Part shown: positions 45,101-57,813 of the stretch, one piece after another | Layout of the letters: each line of letters opens with the position of its first letter | Position numbering within the stretch: the stretch's first letter is position 1 | Assembly: GCF_047675955.1 (NCBI RefSeq) | Contig: NC_132927.1 | Location: 64,523,702-64,587,701, forward strand | Source of the DNA: Chlorocebus sabaeus | Lineage: Eukaryota; Chordata; Mammalia; Primates; Cercopithecidae | Reading direction: 5' to 3' | Length of the DNA: 64,000 bases | The notes under the pieces: generated by a model | Told to the model about the DNA's origin: nothing | The model's input: only the letters and a program-made list of their open reading frames with translations | Database searches by the model: none | Translations under genes and position numbers: made by a program

Positions 45101-45834
45101 AAGTTGGATAAATTTTTAAACGGTATTTTCATTAATCCATTTCTTCTCCTTAGAAGCCATAGTTGTTCTCACCCTAATACGAAGTTGTCTTGTGACCTGG
45201 AATGAACCACTGGAGGTCTCTGTGCCTGGAACCAACAAAGAAGCAAATTTGGCCAGATGGTGATGAGGATGTGATGAGGATGGTGGTGAAGGTGACAGGA
45301 GCCCTGATGGCCTACTGGGCACTTACTCATGCTGTCGCTCTGACAAACATCCTGCTTCCATCACTGCATTCGGTCCTCACTACAAGGAATTATCACATTG
45401 CATGAGTCCAGGTAGGTCCCCCCAGAAGCAGATGCCAAGAAGGGATTAAATGTGCATGAATTTGATTAGGGGGAATGCATGTGTGAGAGAAAATGAGAGG
45501 GAGTTGGGGAAGCTAGAGCAGCCACTAGATTCTATGTAAGTCTGACCCCTGGAAAAAGAAGGAAAGAAGGAAGGAGGAGGTAAGCATCTTCCAGCCTAAG
45601 GAAGTTTAGCAAGCCCATCAAGGAGTTCTCAAGCTGAAGTCAGCTGTCTGAGGAGTCCTGCGTCTCCCAGAAACAATCGTACCATGGTATCCTTGCCGAG
45701 CACAGACACTGGCTGGCAGCAGACTGGAGCAACGGACCCGCAGTGCAAGCCCAGCCGTGGACTTCAGGGCAGCAGCCAGGGCCCTGATCACCAACACTCC
45801 CTCCAGTTAGAGGCCTGTAGGTGCATGCTCATGC

Positions 45835-45965
45835 CCAACACAGCCCCACTTCACAGACAAAGAAACTAAGACCCAGACAGGTTCAATGGCTAAGTCAAGG
45901 TTAAACGGCCCAAAAGAGAGAAGCCAGATTAAGAAGGGAATCATCTGACTTCGAAGTCAGTTCTG
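45835..45965 (-). mobile_element. MIR fossil
   Basis: 'CTTCACAGACAAAGAAACTA', then 'AATGGCTAAGTCAAGGTTAA'. Confidence 0.65.
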
Positions 45966-46305
45966 CAGAGTGCAGGAACAGGAAGAGGAAACACAGCAAT
46001 TCCAGGGGGAAAGGGCCCTTTTATCCCAAAAAATAGGAATGACATTTGTTTCAAATAGGCATAAAAATATTTTCCAGTCTATGAGATTGACTACTTCAGT
46101 TTCTGAATGGCGGTGGAGTTCTTTCCTTCACAACGTATCAATAATGAATGTAACTATAAAGTAATGGCCTATCACACTTCACAGCTCCAACAGAAGACTA
46201 CTGGGCGGCAAAAGTGCCGCCAAGAAGTGATGAGAAAGGAAATGTTGAAAGATAACATCCTTTCTGCTAGTTTTCATGTTAAAATGTTTCCTCGAGAATA
46301 TCTGC

Positions 46306-46591
46306 CTGGCTGGGCGCAGTGGCTCACGCCTGTAATCTCAGCACTTTGGGAGGCTAGGAGTTCGAGACCAACCTGGCCAACATGGTGAAGCTCCGGCTCT
46401 ACTAAAAATATAAAAATTAGCCGGGCATGGTGATGTGCACCTGTAGTCCCAGCTACTTGGGAGGCTGAGGCAGAAGAATCACTTGAACCAGGAAGGTGGA
46501 GGTTGCAGTGAACCGAGATCGTGCCATTGCACTCCAGCCTGGGGGACAAGAGTGAAATTCTGTCTCAAAAAGAAAAAAAAAAAAAAAAAAA
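46306..46591 (+). mobile_element. Alu with internal deletion
   Basis: Forward Alu (GGCTGGGCGCAGTGGCTCAC) that jumps from GGGAGGCT to AGGAGTTCGAG, losing about 25 bases. Target duplications AGAATATCTGC (46295-46305) and AGAATATCGGC (46592-46602). Confidence 0.94.
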
Positions 46592-46879
46592 AGAATATCG
46601 GCACATATTTCATTTTCATCTAAATGTGGGTTATACGGAAGGGCACATGTGGAAATCGGCTTTTTCATGGTTGAACAAGCTCTTGATAAGTTTACATTAC
46701 TCAGGCTTTCTCAGGCCCCACAGATATTACTGCACCATCCATTCATTCGTTTAATCAATAAACAACTGAGTTTGCCTGGCACTGCGTTTGGCACTGGAGC
46801 TACATAAATTAATAAGACACAACCTGCCTTCAGAGTTAATGGAAGAATTAACAAAGATCTTACACATGCATGAAGCTGT

Positions 46880-47184
46880 TTTTGTTTTGCTTTCTTTTGT
46901 TTGAGACAGGGTCTTGCTCTGTCGCTCAGGCTGCAGTGCAGTGGCACAATTATAGCTCACTGTAACCTCAAACTCCTGGGCTCGAGCTATCCTCCCACCT
47001 CAGCCTCCCCAGTAGCTAGGACCACAGATATATGCCACCATGCCTAGCTACTTTTTTAATATTTTGTAGAGATGGGGTCTCACTACATTGTCCAGGCTGG
47101 TCTCAAACTCCTGTCCTCAAGAGACCTGCTGGCATCAACCTCCTAAAGTGCTGGGATTACAAGTGTGAGTCACTGCACCCAGTC
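46880..47184 (-). mobile_element. Alu (J-type)
   Basis: Reverse Alu with a degraded tail (TTTTTGTTTTGCTTTC); ends CACTGCACCCAGTC. Confidence 0.92.
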
Positions 47185-47219
47185 AGTGAACCTGTTTTTA
47201 TCTTCACCAAACCTTCTGT

Positions 47220-47340
47220 ACAAGGCAATGATCATTATCTGCCCCCACTGACAGATGAGGAAACTACAGGCCAGAGAAGTGACACTGAGCAACCTATGAC
47301 AAGCTAACAAGCAGCAGCATCCTTGAATCCGTCTTCAGAC
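47220..47340 (-). mobile_element. MIR fossil
   Basis: 'CTGACAGATGAGGAAACTAC' followed by 'GTGACACTGAGCAACCTATG' is the reverse MIR core. Confidence 0.65.
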
Positions 47341-48149
47341 ACCTAACTCGAGTGCCTCCACTCCTCCACGTCACCTGAAACAAATGGTATTCCAAGGGTT
47401 CAGAGTCTCTTGGAAACCTGAAATGCAGCTGCCTCAGTGCCACTGTCACACAGCAGCATGACTCTGCCTACTGACCCAGGCAAAGTGTGACTGTGACTGC
47501 AGACTCCCTGGCGAGAGGAAAAGGACACCCTCCTTTCACCTGCCCCTGCCCCACAGCCGACCTCCCACCCCTGCTCCAAGTCTGGAATCATTCCAGGGCC
47601 ACCTGCACTGATGGCTCAGAGCTTCCGAAGAGCCCCAGGTTACAGCTCAGCCTGGAGAGGCATAGGCAGACTTCAGGCTGCTGGGGAGGGAGGGTGTTAG
47701 GAAGAGGGCAGGAAAGATGAGCAGTGCAGGATTCCACCTTGGGTGCTCCACCCACACCGGCCTCCAGCTGTCCCAGCAGCTGTTACAGCAGAGTCTTTGC
47801 TGCCTCTGATTCCAGATACCCCAATAACCAAATCACGTTTTCCCTGTTGCCACAGGACAGCCCTACCTTAAAGGCGATCAAGCTGATCCCAGTAAGAATG
47901 GCAGTAACACTAAGTCTGTATGCACCAAGTGAGCAAGGCATGGTCCCAAAACGCCACCCGAGGAGAGGTTCTCCCTTTGGGTGAAGCATTGCTCCCTGCT
48001 CTCTTCGAAACTTCAGGCTGCACTTCCAGATGGAAGAGATCAAGCTGTGATGAGATGACTGAGACCCTATGGAGCCATGAGAAGAGGAAACAAGGCAGCC
48101 TGGGGGGAAGAGGGAGCTAGAACTGCCTGCCACCTCATCTCACATCTGT

Positions 48150-48640
48150 CCTTTCCTGTCCCCTTAGTCCAGACCCCCATCTTCTCTCACCTGAATCATT
48201 GTGACAGCCTTCAGTCCTGTCCCCCTTAAATCCGTCCTCCACATCCCAGCCGCGTACACGGCATGTTGCTCTCTCAGGTGTCAATGTGATCACCTGGACC
48301 CCTGCTAACGATCCTCTGAAGGTACCACCAAGATTCAGAGCAAAGTGCAGGCTCCATGCCCTGCTCCCCGACTCTCCCTTCCAGGACCTGGCTCCTGCCT
48401 ATCTCCCGGCCTCACCCACTGCCACGCCCCCACAAGCAACCTTTGCCCCAACAAAACCCAGCAGCACCCAGACCTGCTCACACCTGTCCCGGAGAAACAG
48501 GTCTTGATTCCCAGATTATTTTCACCTCTTGACTCTTTTTTTTTCGGTCAATTCCTTCGCAAACGTCAAAACCCACCTCACATGCCCCCACCTCCAAGCT
48601 GACTGCTCATCCCCCAACATTATATTATAAGACGCCCTTC
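48150..48640 (+). mobile_element. L2 fossil
   Basis: C-rich: 'ACCTGAATCATTGTGACAGC', 'AAGATTCAGAGCAAAGTGCA', then 'CTTCCAGGACCTGGCTCCTG' in L2 order. Open frames here are chance in C-rich DNA. Confidence 0.65.
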
Positions 48641-50209
48641 CTTTGTGTCTCAATGCGAAGTTTAGTAGAGAACCTACAACTAGGAGACCCCCGGTTACAG
48701 TTTGTTCCATTCCTGAATTTGCTCATTCATCCATTCTTCCATTTGCTTTGGGCCAGCATTTATGATATCAAGTTCACACACCTGCCCAACAAAAACTTTG
48801 ACTGCAGAGTTAATCCTGCATATGGGGGCACCCCTGGCACTATTGTGGTTTTTTCCCCAAGCAGAAATCCAGAGTCGAGGTTTTAAAGTTCTCAAAAAGC
48901 AAACAGTCCAAGGCGAGTTCTTCATGGTTTGTACAAGTGCTAGAGCGGACAGACAGGAGACAGGGCAGTATTCCACTTCACTGGGCTCCAAACATTCAGT
49001 TCTGGCCTTTCTTGTTCTCTTCATGAAGAGCTACAAGCCTCTCTTTCACTCAGGGGTACAAAATACTTGTTAGATTTTAAAAATTCTATTGAACGGCATG
49101 AGTCACACTTGGTGAGTCCCCTCTTTGGTGGAAGACAGGCAGAATTTACTCTGAGTCTGCCTTCCTAGGGTCCCTCTGACTGGGGCCAAACTGCATAAAC
49201 TGGGATTTGAGGACCCAAAAGACTAAAGGGCTTTTCTTTCACCCCACAAGCTGGGGAGAGAACAAGGGGTTCACATGAGACTTAAAGGAGCAGTGACTTC
49301 CTTCTCTGGACTTGTAAGCTCGACAGTTTCCTCTGATCTTTCCCCAAATCTCTTCTTGTATTTATAAACCAAAGGCGTGGAAAAAAAAGTCAGAAGCCTC
49401 TCCACCAGCAGACAGGGCCCAGAGAATAAGGTTATCAGGGTTAGAGGAAGAAGGGGGAAGGTTGGACTTCAACAGTCACCCAGCTTATCCCCACCATAGG
49501 TTTACCTTCCAAGATGGCCCCACCCTCACAGGAAACACTGGGCAGGGCTCCTAAAAGACAGTCCTCTCTCCAAGCCTCCTTCCTCCTCCCTGGAAAGGGA
49601 CAGAAGCAGGAGCACTATTGGGAAGATTTAACATAAAATGTAGGGCATGCTGCTCAATGCCTTGTTCAAAGCAAGTCCTCAATCAAAGTGAACTGTCCAT
49701 ATTATTAGGAGGTGAAGAAAACGATGTGATCTATGTAAGCAAATACAACAAAGCATGCAGATGCTGTGCTTGACAGAGGTGTGGGGGACAGAAAGACATG
49801 AAGAGGGAGTGTCAATGCCACCGAAGAGGAGACGAGAATGCAAAGACAAGGTGCCCACTGGTGTGGAAAGGGCATTAGGTGTCTGCGAGAGGGCAGAGGA
49901 GGTGGAGAGGAGGGCAGAACAGCAAAAGGGGGCAACAGATACAAAGACACTCAGCCACGAATCAGCCTGGGGCATTTGGGAAATTACACCAGGTCTGCGT
50001 GTCAGGACTAGAGGGTGTGAAGATGGCTACACCAAAATAAAGCTGCAAAGACAAGCAGAGGAGAGAGTGTGGCTCTTGTTGGTCTTATTAATGAACATGG
50101 GAAGCCATCAAGGTTAACACAGGGAGAAGAGCCATGGGGTCAGGCCTGGGTTTAGCAAGCTGATTCTGTTAGCAGTGCGTAAAAGACATGGAGGAAGTGA
50201 GAGATCGTC

Positions 50210-50225
50210 GGGGGGGGGGGGTGTG
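50210..50225. repeat. G-run
   Basis: An 11-base pure G run followed by GTGTGGG; may be length-variable. Confidence 0.9.
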
Positions 50226-51399
50226 GGTAGGAGTTTACTGGAATGTATTATGAGGCCTCAACTCAGGCAGCAGCAGAGGAGGAGTCAGAGACAAGGGGTG
50301 TTAAGGAAGTAAAATGTGCAGGTCCTAGTGATGGATGCAAAGGAAGAAGGAGGCATCTGGGATGACTCTTGTAAGCTTATAAGAGTATCGTGCTCTCCAA
50401 GACAGAAGATGCAGGAGAGTTAGCTCTTGTAGCCCATGCAGGTGGAGCTACCCAGTTAACATCAGGCATAAGGGACCAGAACTCAGGGGAATAATCTAGC
50501 TGAATCCCTAGATTTAAGAGTGATGAGTATGTAAGTGGTACTGAAGCCACAGGACTGGATGAAGTGGTCCAGAGGGAGATGTAAAATGAGAAGAGAGTAA
50601 AAGATGATGCTCAAGGGAGCAACATTTAAGGGACAGCAAATGGAGGGGGATGCACGACAGAGAAAGAAAAACTAGAGAGGAAAAGGGGAGAACCGGGCTG
50701 GGCGTCAGCATCAGAGATGGCAGATCTTATCCTAGTCTCCGTCTCCAGCACCATTCACAAGGCCTCACTCACAGGCAGTCTCAGCGTGTGCCTGATGACT
50801 TCAGTACTATACCATAGCAGCATTTTGCTGTTTTTTTACCACTTTCTCTCTCTTGCTGCCAGGAAACCCTGCTCAGCAGCATCCCTGTTCCAGAACTTCT
50901 GAGCATTTTTGGTTGCTCCTAGTAGCAGGTGGGATGTCTTCATTGTTTCGATAAAATGAACTCTCACCCTCCAACCCACAGCACAAATTGCCCAGGACCA
51001 GAGCTATTCCTTGTGTGTGCTGAGCTGGTCAGAGCAGACCAGGCATATCCCACTGGACCACCATCTTTTGGGATTACAGCTGCCTACCTCATGATTCTCC
51101 CAATAGACTCTGACTCCGCCATGTTGACGAGATGGACTCCTTTATCCTGCCTCCACGATCAAGGCCCTAAAGATGCACACAGCCACAGCTGGGGGTCCTT
51201 GTGTCTTCTTCCAAAATGCTTCCTGAATATCATATTCTGTCTCTTGCCCTAAGTTTTTTCCTCCACAACTTAAATTAACTAGCGTGCTTTATACAGGAAA
51301 GAACTTTTTCCTCCTCTTGGGATTAAAAATAATATAAGCAGTCATATTTCTCAAAATATCTCCTTTCCCTGGGGCCAAGGGTTTTAAATCTTATTGTCA

Positions 51400-51680
51400 G
51401 CACCATTCCTTCCAGATGTCTTTCCCAAGTGTCTTGTCAAAAGCAGTTATCTCTCCTCACTGGCTCCTGGAGGGGTCTCCTCATCCCCCCACCCCACCCC
51501 AGGCTCCACTCAGCAGCCAGGTGAGCCTTCTGAAATTCCTAGTTTGCACCTGTTAAAACCCCACAAGCACCGCCACGGTTCTTTCCCTGGCCTCCAGTGT
51601 CCCGTGTGCTCGGGGCTCATCTCACTTCTCCAGCCCTCCCCTCTTCCTCCACACACTCTTCTCCCTCTCCAGCAAACTCC
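51400..51680 (+). mobile_element. L2-like fossil
   Basis: C-rich with 'CAGCAGCCAGGTGAGCCTTC' and 'TTTGCACCTGTTAAAACCCC', L2 layout. Confidence 0.55.
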
Positions 51681-51797
51681 TTCAGTATCTGCAGTCACAA
51701 GCAAACAGATCATAAGTAGTTACACTGTAGATCTACAGATCCTCAGTAGAAAGCAAAACTGAAAAATATTTTTTGACCTATTAGAAAGATCCTTTCC

Positions 51798-52005
51798 AGA
51801 CCAGCCTGCCAACATGCCGAAACCCCGTCTCTACTAAAAATACAAAAATTAGCCAGGTATGGTGGTGCACACTGTAATCCCAGCCACTCTGGGGCTAAGG
51901 CAGGAGAACTGGGAGGTGGAGGTTGCAGTGAGTCAACATTGCACCACTGCACTTTAGCCTGGGTGACAGATTGAGACTCTATCTTAAAAAAAAAAAAAAA
52001 AAAAA
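51798..52005 (+). mobile_element. 5'-truncated Alu
   Basis: Begins within the first monomer (AGACCAGCCTGCC) and runs to an A20 tail (51986-52005). Confidence 0.92.
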
Positions 52006-52995
52006 TAGATCTTATGGTTCAAGTCCATAACATGTCCTATTGTGTAATTCCCTAACTTTAGGAAATCTGTTCGCTGTGTCCCACCCAATAATGGTGATAA
52101 CAAGTAGCTAGAGGTACTTCGATTAATTCCATATTTATCAGGTCATAAAATACATGGAAGTGACAATGGTTTAGAATGATGAAAAGGCGGGGCATCTACA
52201 AACTTGATGTGTCATTGATTTGTTGACTCAACCAATGCATGCCCACTGTGGGCCAGGAGTACTACCAATCTCCACACCCCACATCCAGACTGCCTCCACC
52301 GGGTCTGAAGGGACCAATTCTGGGAAGTGTGAGGCCAGTGAGGTCACTTGATGGAGCTTTGATCTTTGATCTCTCCTCTGCTCTCAGCCTCCTCCCCTCT
52401 GATCCATCCTTCCCCTCACCCCTACCACGAACCATTCCAGAGATGCCTCAGGGGCCCCTGCTGAAGATCTGAAGACTCCCGCATGTCCCCAGTCTCTTCA
52501 GGGTCCCTTCCTGCGCCTTTTCTCCTGATACCTGGGCTTTCCCTGAGGACCCTGTGCTCTGAGTGTGACTCTGGGGTAGGGGCTGTTCAGTCTCCCTCAC
52601 TCACAACATCAGGGTCACACTGTCCTGGAAAACCAATACCCCACATTCTTGTGTCAAACCCACAGTTCCTTTGAGAGCCCAGCCCTCTGGCTCCTCCACT
52701 TCCCACTCTTCCCCATGGCCATCAGTGGTAGACCTGGCTACTCCCTTGGTTTCCCGCAGCCTTCTCTATGGTCCTGTTTCCCTCCTAAGTGACTTCAGCA
52801 TCCCACACACAACCCAGTCAAGACCCAAGCCTCCCATTTCCTTGAATTTATCACCACTGCCATCATCTCCATTCCATCTCAACCACTGACTCAGGTATCC
52901 CAGAAGCAGATCCTGGATGAGAATTTGTGAGTTATTTATTTAAGAGATGCTTCCAGAGAAACCATGAGGGAGTGGGTGATACAAACTACTAGGAT

Positions 52996-53318
52996 GGCCA
53001 GGCTCAGTGGCTCGTGCTTGTCATCCCAGCACTTTGTGAGACTGAGGCAGGGGATCACCTGAGGTCAGGAGTTTGAGACCAGCCTGGCCAACATGGTGAA
53101 ACCCCAGCTCTACTAAAAATACAAAAAAAAAAAAAAAAAAAAGCCAGGCACAGTGGTGCATGCTTGTAATCCCAACTACTTGGGAGACTGAGGCTGGAGA
53201 ATGGCCTGAACCTAGGAGATGGAGGTTGGAGTGAGCTGAGATTGTGCCACTGCACTCTAGCCTGGGTGACAGAGGGAGACTCCATCCTCCATCTCCAAAA
53301 AAAAAAAAAAAAAAAAAA
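52996..53318 (+). mobile_element. Alu with expanded middle A-run
   Basis: Full Alu with a 19-base A-run in the central linker (53124-53142) and an A22 tail (53297-53318). Confidence 0.94.
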
Positions 53319-53571
53319 CCTCCTAGAAACATCCTGAAAACAGGCTCCAGTAGACTAAGGAGAGTTCTCTGAAAAAGGCTGTAGGTACAGGCCAGAAAGA
53401 GAGAAGCCCCAAGAAGCTAGAAGACAGGTGCACAGAACAAAATGGATCTGGGTGACCTTGGCACAGCTCCAACAGCTCCACTACAGCTGAGTCTCCCTAT
53501 GGCCACACCCTAAGCCTTATTACCACAAGAACTGTCTCAGAAATACTCAGAAATAGTTGAAGCTATAACTA

Positions 53572-53931
53572 CTATGGTCTGAATTTTTGTGTCCCCCAAA
53601 ATTCACACACTGAAACCTAACCCCCAATGTGATGGGATTAGCAGGTGGGGGCTTTTGGGGGTGATTAGACGGTGAGGGCTGAGCCTTCATGAATTGGATT
53701 CATGCCCTTATAAAAGAGAACCCAGAGAGATCTCTTGGTCCTTCCACCAAGTGAGGGCACAGCAGCAAGACAGCTGTCTGTCAACCAGGCAGCAGATCCT
53801 TACCAGACACTGTCTGCCTTGATATCTTGATCTTCCCAGCCTCCAGAACCATAAGAAATAAATTTCTGTTGTGCAAAAGCTACTCACTCTATGGTATTTC
53901 ATTATAGCAGCCCTAAGGCACACTAAGACAT
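53572..53931 (+). mobile_element. MLT1A/B-type MaLR LTR
   Basis: Starts CTATGGTCTGAATTTTTGTG, includes 'AACCCCCAATGTGATGGG'-type sequence and 'TTCCCAGCCTCCAGAACC', and ends CACACTAAGACA. About 360 bp, solo. Confidence 0.9.
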
Positions 53932-56121
53932 TGACTAGAGCATCCTCTCTTTCCAGCTTGCTACCCTCATTGCTCCCACATCATGCCCTGCCTCTACTTT
54001 CTCCTGTCATCCTAGCCTCCCTGTGTTCTCTTTCTCTTCTCCACCCGGCGTGGATCCCATATTCAACACTGCTCTTTAGCTAACAGACTCAACTTCCTCC
54101 TCTTTTGTCTTTTCCTGGAGCTACCTGGAAACATCCCTGTATAATATGCCTTCTCTCTGCTCAGAGTCACAGGCTGCTGAACACTGCTACAGAAACCACG
54201 CAGCCTCACGGGTCGCTATCACTCTCAGTCCACCACTTCCTTCTTCAAATGGCCCTTGATGCCCCACGGTAGTCCTGCCCTCTTTCTCTGCTCAGCAACA
54301 GGTGTCATGATAAATGTCATGAAGACATCCAGGGGTACCTCCCTGTAAACGAACCTGAGATCGTATACAGAAATCCTACTCTACAAGATAGATGTGTACT
54401 TTACAAAAGGATTTTCCACTGAAAGCATTTAAACAGCACAGTCTGTGTGCATCAAAAGTGAGGTATCATATGTATATTTTTTAAACCATTTCTGTAGAAT
54501 GTGGTGTGCCCTCACTGTTGCCTTTCCCCAGGTCACTTACATGGAGGCTCCACACCCCAACACACTGTGCTTTGCAAGCAGCCTCAGCTATCTCCATTTG
54601 TCAATGTAGCTGCTCAGTGCTCTTGGTTCATTTCAAAGTCACCAAAACCTCCTACACAAAACTTAAATGGAAAAAAAAAAAAAATTTGGATGGTTCTTCC
54701 TTCACTGTGCCTACTAAGTCAAAAAAAAATAAACAAGATCCATCAAAGGGAGAAAACAGTTTCTACAAAATACCCTACCAAACAGCTTTGCATTTCAGCA
54801 TCACCCTCTGAGTAATTTCCTCTGAAGTGGTTCCTCTAATGCATATCAGTGCTGCTGACATCAGCAACATTTCTGTGATTTACTGCAAATGTGTCTATCA
54901 GAGGCTGGGAGTGGGCGCAGGTTAGAGGAAGAGAGAAATCTAAAAGGGAAAAGGATACCCACATTATTCCTCATGGGGCTAGGGAAACAGCAATGTAGAA
55001 AACCTACAAATCCATTCATCTGAAGACTGGGAAGTGTTTTTGAAATATTCATAACTCTGATTAGTGAAGTCTTCAAGGAATCAACAGACTTACTTAAAAA
55101 TTGGGGAAGTCGATTCTCTTCAATAAAACAGCTCAGTGTCTTCCCAGTAACACCCAGGTTTGGGAAATAAAATGTGGCCAAAGGAAGGCAAGAGTCAGTG
55201 CTGCCAGAGAAATCTACAGCTGAATCAACATTCTGAGGAATTTTCCATACCAGAGAGCTACTGAGCATAGGCTGAACCTGCCAGCTAGACCAACACCTCA
55301 CTCCACTCCCCAAAATACCTTTTCTCATTAGCAATTTCTCCTGCTAGAGGGTAAGTTCCTCCAGATGCCCCTTGAAGCTGGATCTTTTCATCTCTAAATT
55401 TTCCATGGTCCCAATCCCAGTGCACAGTGTATAAAAAGAGCTCAATTAATGTTCATGGCATGAATTCAACAAAGGTTTGCTGAGGACCTATTGTGCTTCA
55501 GGCACCGGGGCACCAAGGTAATGAGCAGAATCCCTGCTGTCCAGGAATGGATGAATTGGGTGTGGGCAAGAGCCGGTAGTACCTTCACCTCCACCCCTAT
55601 GGAATTCAGAAGAGGCCCAGCACTCAGGGGCTAGAGAAGGCACCCAAAATCTCAGAGAGCAAACAGACCCTTACATGGATCATACAGAAGTCTGCCAAGC
55701 TGCTATCCTGGTACAGAAGTTGGCTTCAGCATCATTTTCAAGGATTAATCCCGTCTTCCCCATATGAGAAGTGTCCCTTCATCCTAGACCCTCGGAACCA
55801 AATCTGTTACCAAAGCAGAGTCTCTATGTGATGGGTTAGTCACAATTAAGCAGTCCCTATAAACATATTTCCATGCAAGGAACTCCCCAGTTATAAAATC
55901 ACGGGACGCTATTCGAAAATCTAAGACAAATTGGATATTGAATGCTGGCACACAGTAGAGTTCCCTAAATTAATGTGGAATGAAGGTACCACATGCAAGC
56001 TTGCCACGTGAGTGAATATTAAGTGTTGATGCAAGATCTTCATAAACAGCAAAGCTTGCGGGAAAACACAAGAGAAAAACCATTTTCCTAGATAGTTCAA
56101 TCTAACCTTTGGGTTCAGGTG

Positions 56122-56161
56122 TCAGTCAAGGAACAGAATCTTCAGCCAAGGAACAGAATTT
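56122..56161. repeat. 20-bp tandem duplication
   Basis: TCAGTCAAGGAACAGAATCT then TCAGCCAAGGAACAGAATTT; two mismatches. Confidence 0.95.
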
Positions 56162-56829
56162 AATTCATTAATACACTTTGGATTCAACCCATACTTAATT
56201 GCTTGGAAATTGCCTCTGAAGAGGTCACTGGAAACAGTTTTGTGGTTATGTTTCCTCCCCCTCACAGAAAGGAGGAGAAACAAAGGCATAAAAACTGACA
56301 TAACCAATTAAAGTAGCAGATGATCAGCCTGGCTGTCTTGGAATTTGTGGGCATGTCTGAGAGTTCTCTGCCATTAGGAGATTTTTAATGGCCCCTCAGA
56401 AACTAGTTGCACTTGGGCTGCCATGAGAGGTGCCAAACTCACAGGCACATGGAGTAAGTACTTGGTTCCAAAAGCACGCCCAAAAGTGCCACACCACTCA
56501 ATTCACTGAGAACCTCCCACGAGGCCCATTCTGTGGTGTTCCCTAAGTTGTACCACAAGTACCAGGGTAGTTTGTTTCTTTCCATTCAGTTATCAACAGC
56601 TGCTAATTTTCCCCACAGCACATAATGCAGTTTCTATCAAACCAGCATTTGATGAGGTCCTACTGTGGCGCAGCATCCTATGCTCTAAGGGAATTTAATG
56701 GAAGCATTAACCATCACCAGAAATAATTTCATTCGAGGTCAGATTTTCTTATTGACCCTTGTGGCTAAACCCAGAAATGGCATGGTAGCTTCTACATGGT
56801 AGTTTAGATAAGGGAGAATTGCCAGATTT

Positions 56830-56895
56830 GTGTGTGTGTGTTACAATGTACATAACATAAAATTCCCTATTCTAGCCATTTTAAAGGGTGCAGTT
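56830..56895 (+). mobile_element. Old LINE fragment
   Basis: 'TACATAACATAAAATTCCC' and 'GCCATTTTAAAGGGTGCAGT' match a common LINE/L1M 3' motif; short. Confidence 0.4.
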
Positions 56896-56899
56896 CAAT

Positions 56900-57094
56900 G
56901 CGGGCTGCCAGATTCAGGAAACAAAAATACAGGACACCCAATGAAATCTGAATTGCAGATAAACAACAGCAACAAAAATTGTTAAAGGGTAAGTATATCC
57001 CATGCAATATTTGGAATATACTTATACTTTTTAAAAAAGTTTTCTGAAATTCAAATTTAACTGGATATCTGGTATTTTATCTGCCAGCTCTAAG
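56900..57094. mobile_element. Palindromic DNA-transposon fossil (MITE-like)
   Basis: The two arms, about 90 bases each, are imperfect reverse complements (left GCTGCCAGATTC... and right ...TTATCTGCCAGCTC). The centre reads GTAAGTATATCCCATGC, then a mirrored GGAATATACTTATAC. A fold-back non-autonomous element; family not named. Confidence 0.65.
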
Positions 57095-57169
57095 GTAAGG
57101 GACAGGAGGAGCACAACCATCACCCACCCAACATAATTAGCCAAAAACGTAGTGAAGTACTAAACTGGG

Positions 57170-57519
57170 TGATATGATTGGGCTTTGTCACCACCCAAAT
57201 CTCAACTTGAACTGTATCTCCCAGAATTCCCACATGTTGTGGGAGGGACCCAGGGGAGGTAACTGAATTATGGGGGCCAATCTTTCCCATTATATTCTCA
57301 TGATAGCGAATAAGTTTCAAGAGATCCGATGAGTTTATCAGGGGTTTCCGCTTTTGCTTCTTCCTCATTTTCTCTCGCTGCTGCCACGTAAGAAGTGCCT
57401 TTCACCTCCCACCATGATCCTGAGGCCTCCCCAGCCATGCGGAACTGTAAGTCCAATGAAACCTCTCCTTCCCAGTCTCAGGTATGTCTTTATCAGCAGC
57501 GTGAAAATGGACGAATACA
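57170..57519 (+). mobile_element. MST solo LTR
   Basis: TGATATGATTGGGCTTTGTC to GGACGAATACA, 350 bp, with exact 5-bp duplications CTGGG at 57165-57169 and 57520-57524. MSTA/B-like ('TTTCCGCTTTTGCTTCTTCC'). Confidence 0.93.
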
Positions 57520-57721
57520 CTGGGTGATATCCATCCTAAAACTGCATAAAATCTACTGGGCTTCCTCTCCTGTCACTCCACTGAAAGTGCTCTGCTAATG
57601 ATCTCTGCTACCTACACAGGGGACACCATCACGGCCACGCATCACTTGTCCTCTCAGCAACATTCTGCACAGGAGACCTTGCTCCTTCTTAAAAAGCTCC
57701 CTGCTTACAGCCTCTGTAAGA

Positions 57722-57813
57722 CTTTCCTCCACCTTCTCTCATTGGGTCTTTTTAAATTACACTCTCAAGGCTTTCCTCCACCCTCTCTCCTTGGGTCTTT
57801 TTAAATCCACTCT
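57722..57813. repeat. 49-bp-period tandem duplication
   Basis: CTTTCCTCCACCTTCTCTC... at 57722 and CTTTCCTCCACCCTCTCTC... at 57771; about 44 bases each end in CACTCT, with few mismatches. Confidence 0.93.

Noticed and set aside
49705..50117. Overlapping frames on both strands up to 120 codons
   Set aside because: Purine-rich stretch open on both strands by composition; no domain and no splice-site support.
51394..51762. 122-codon frame in C-rich DNA
   Set aside because: Lies in an L2-like fossil where C-richness lowers stop frequency.
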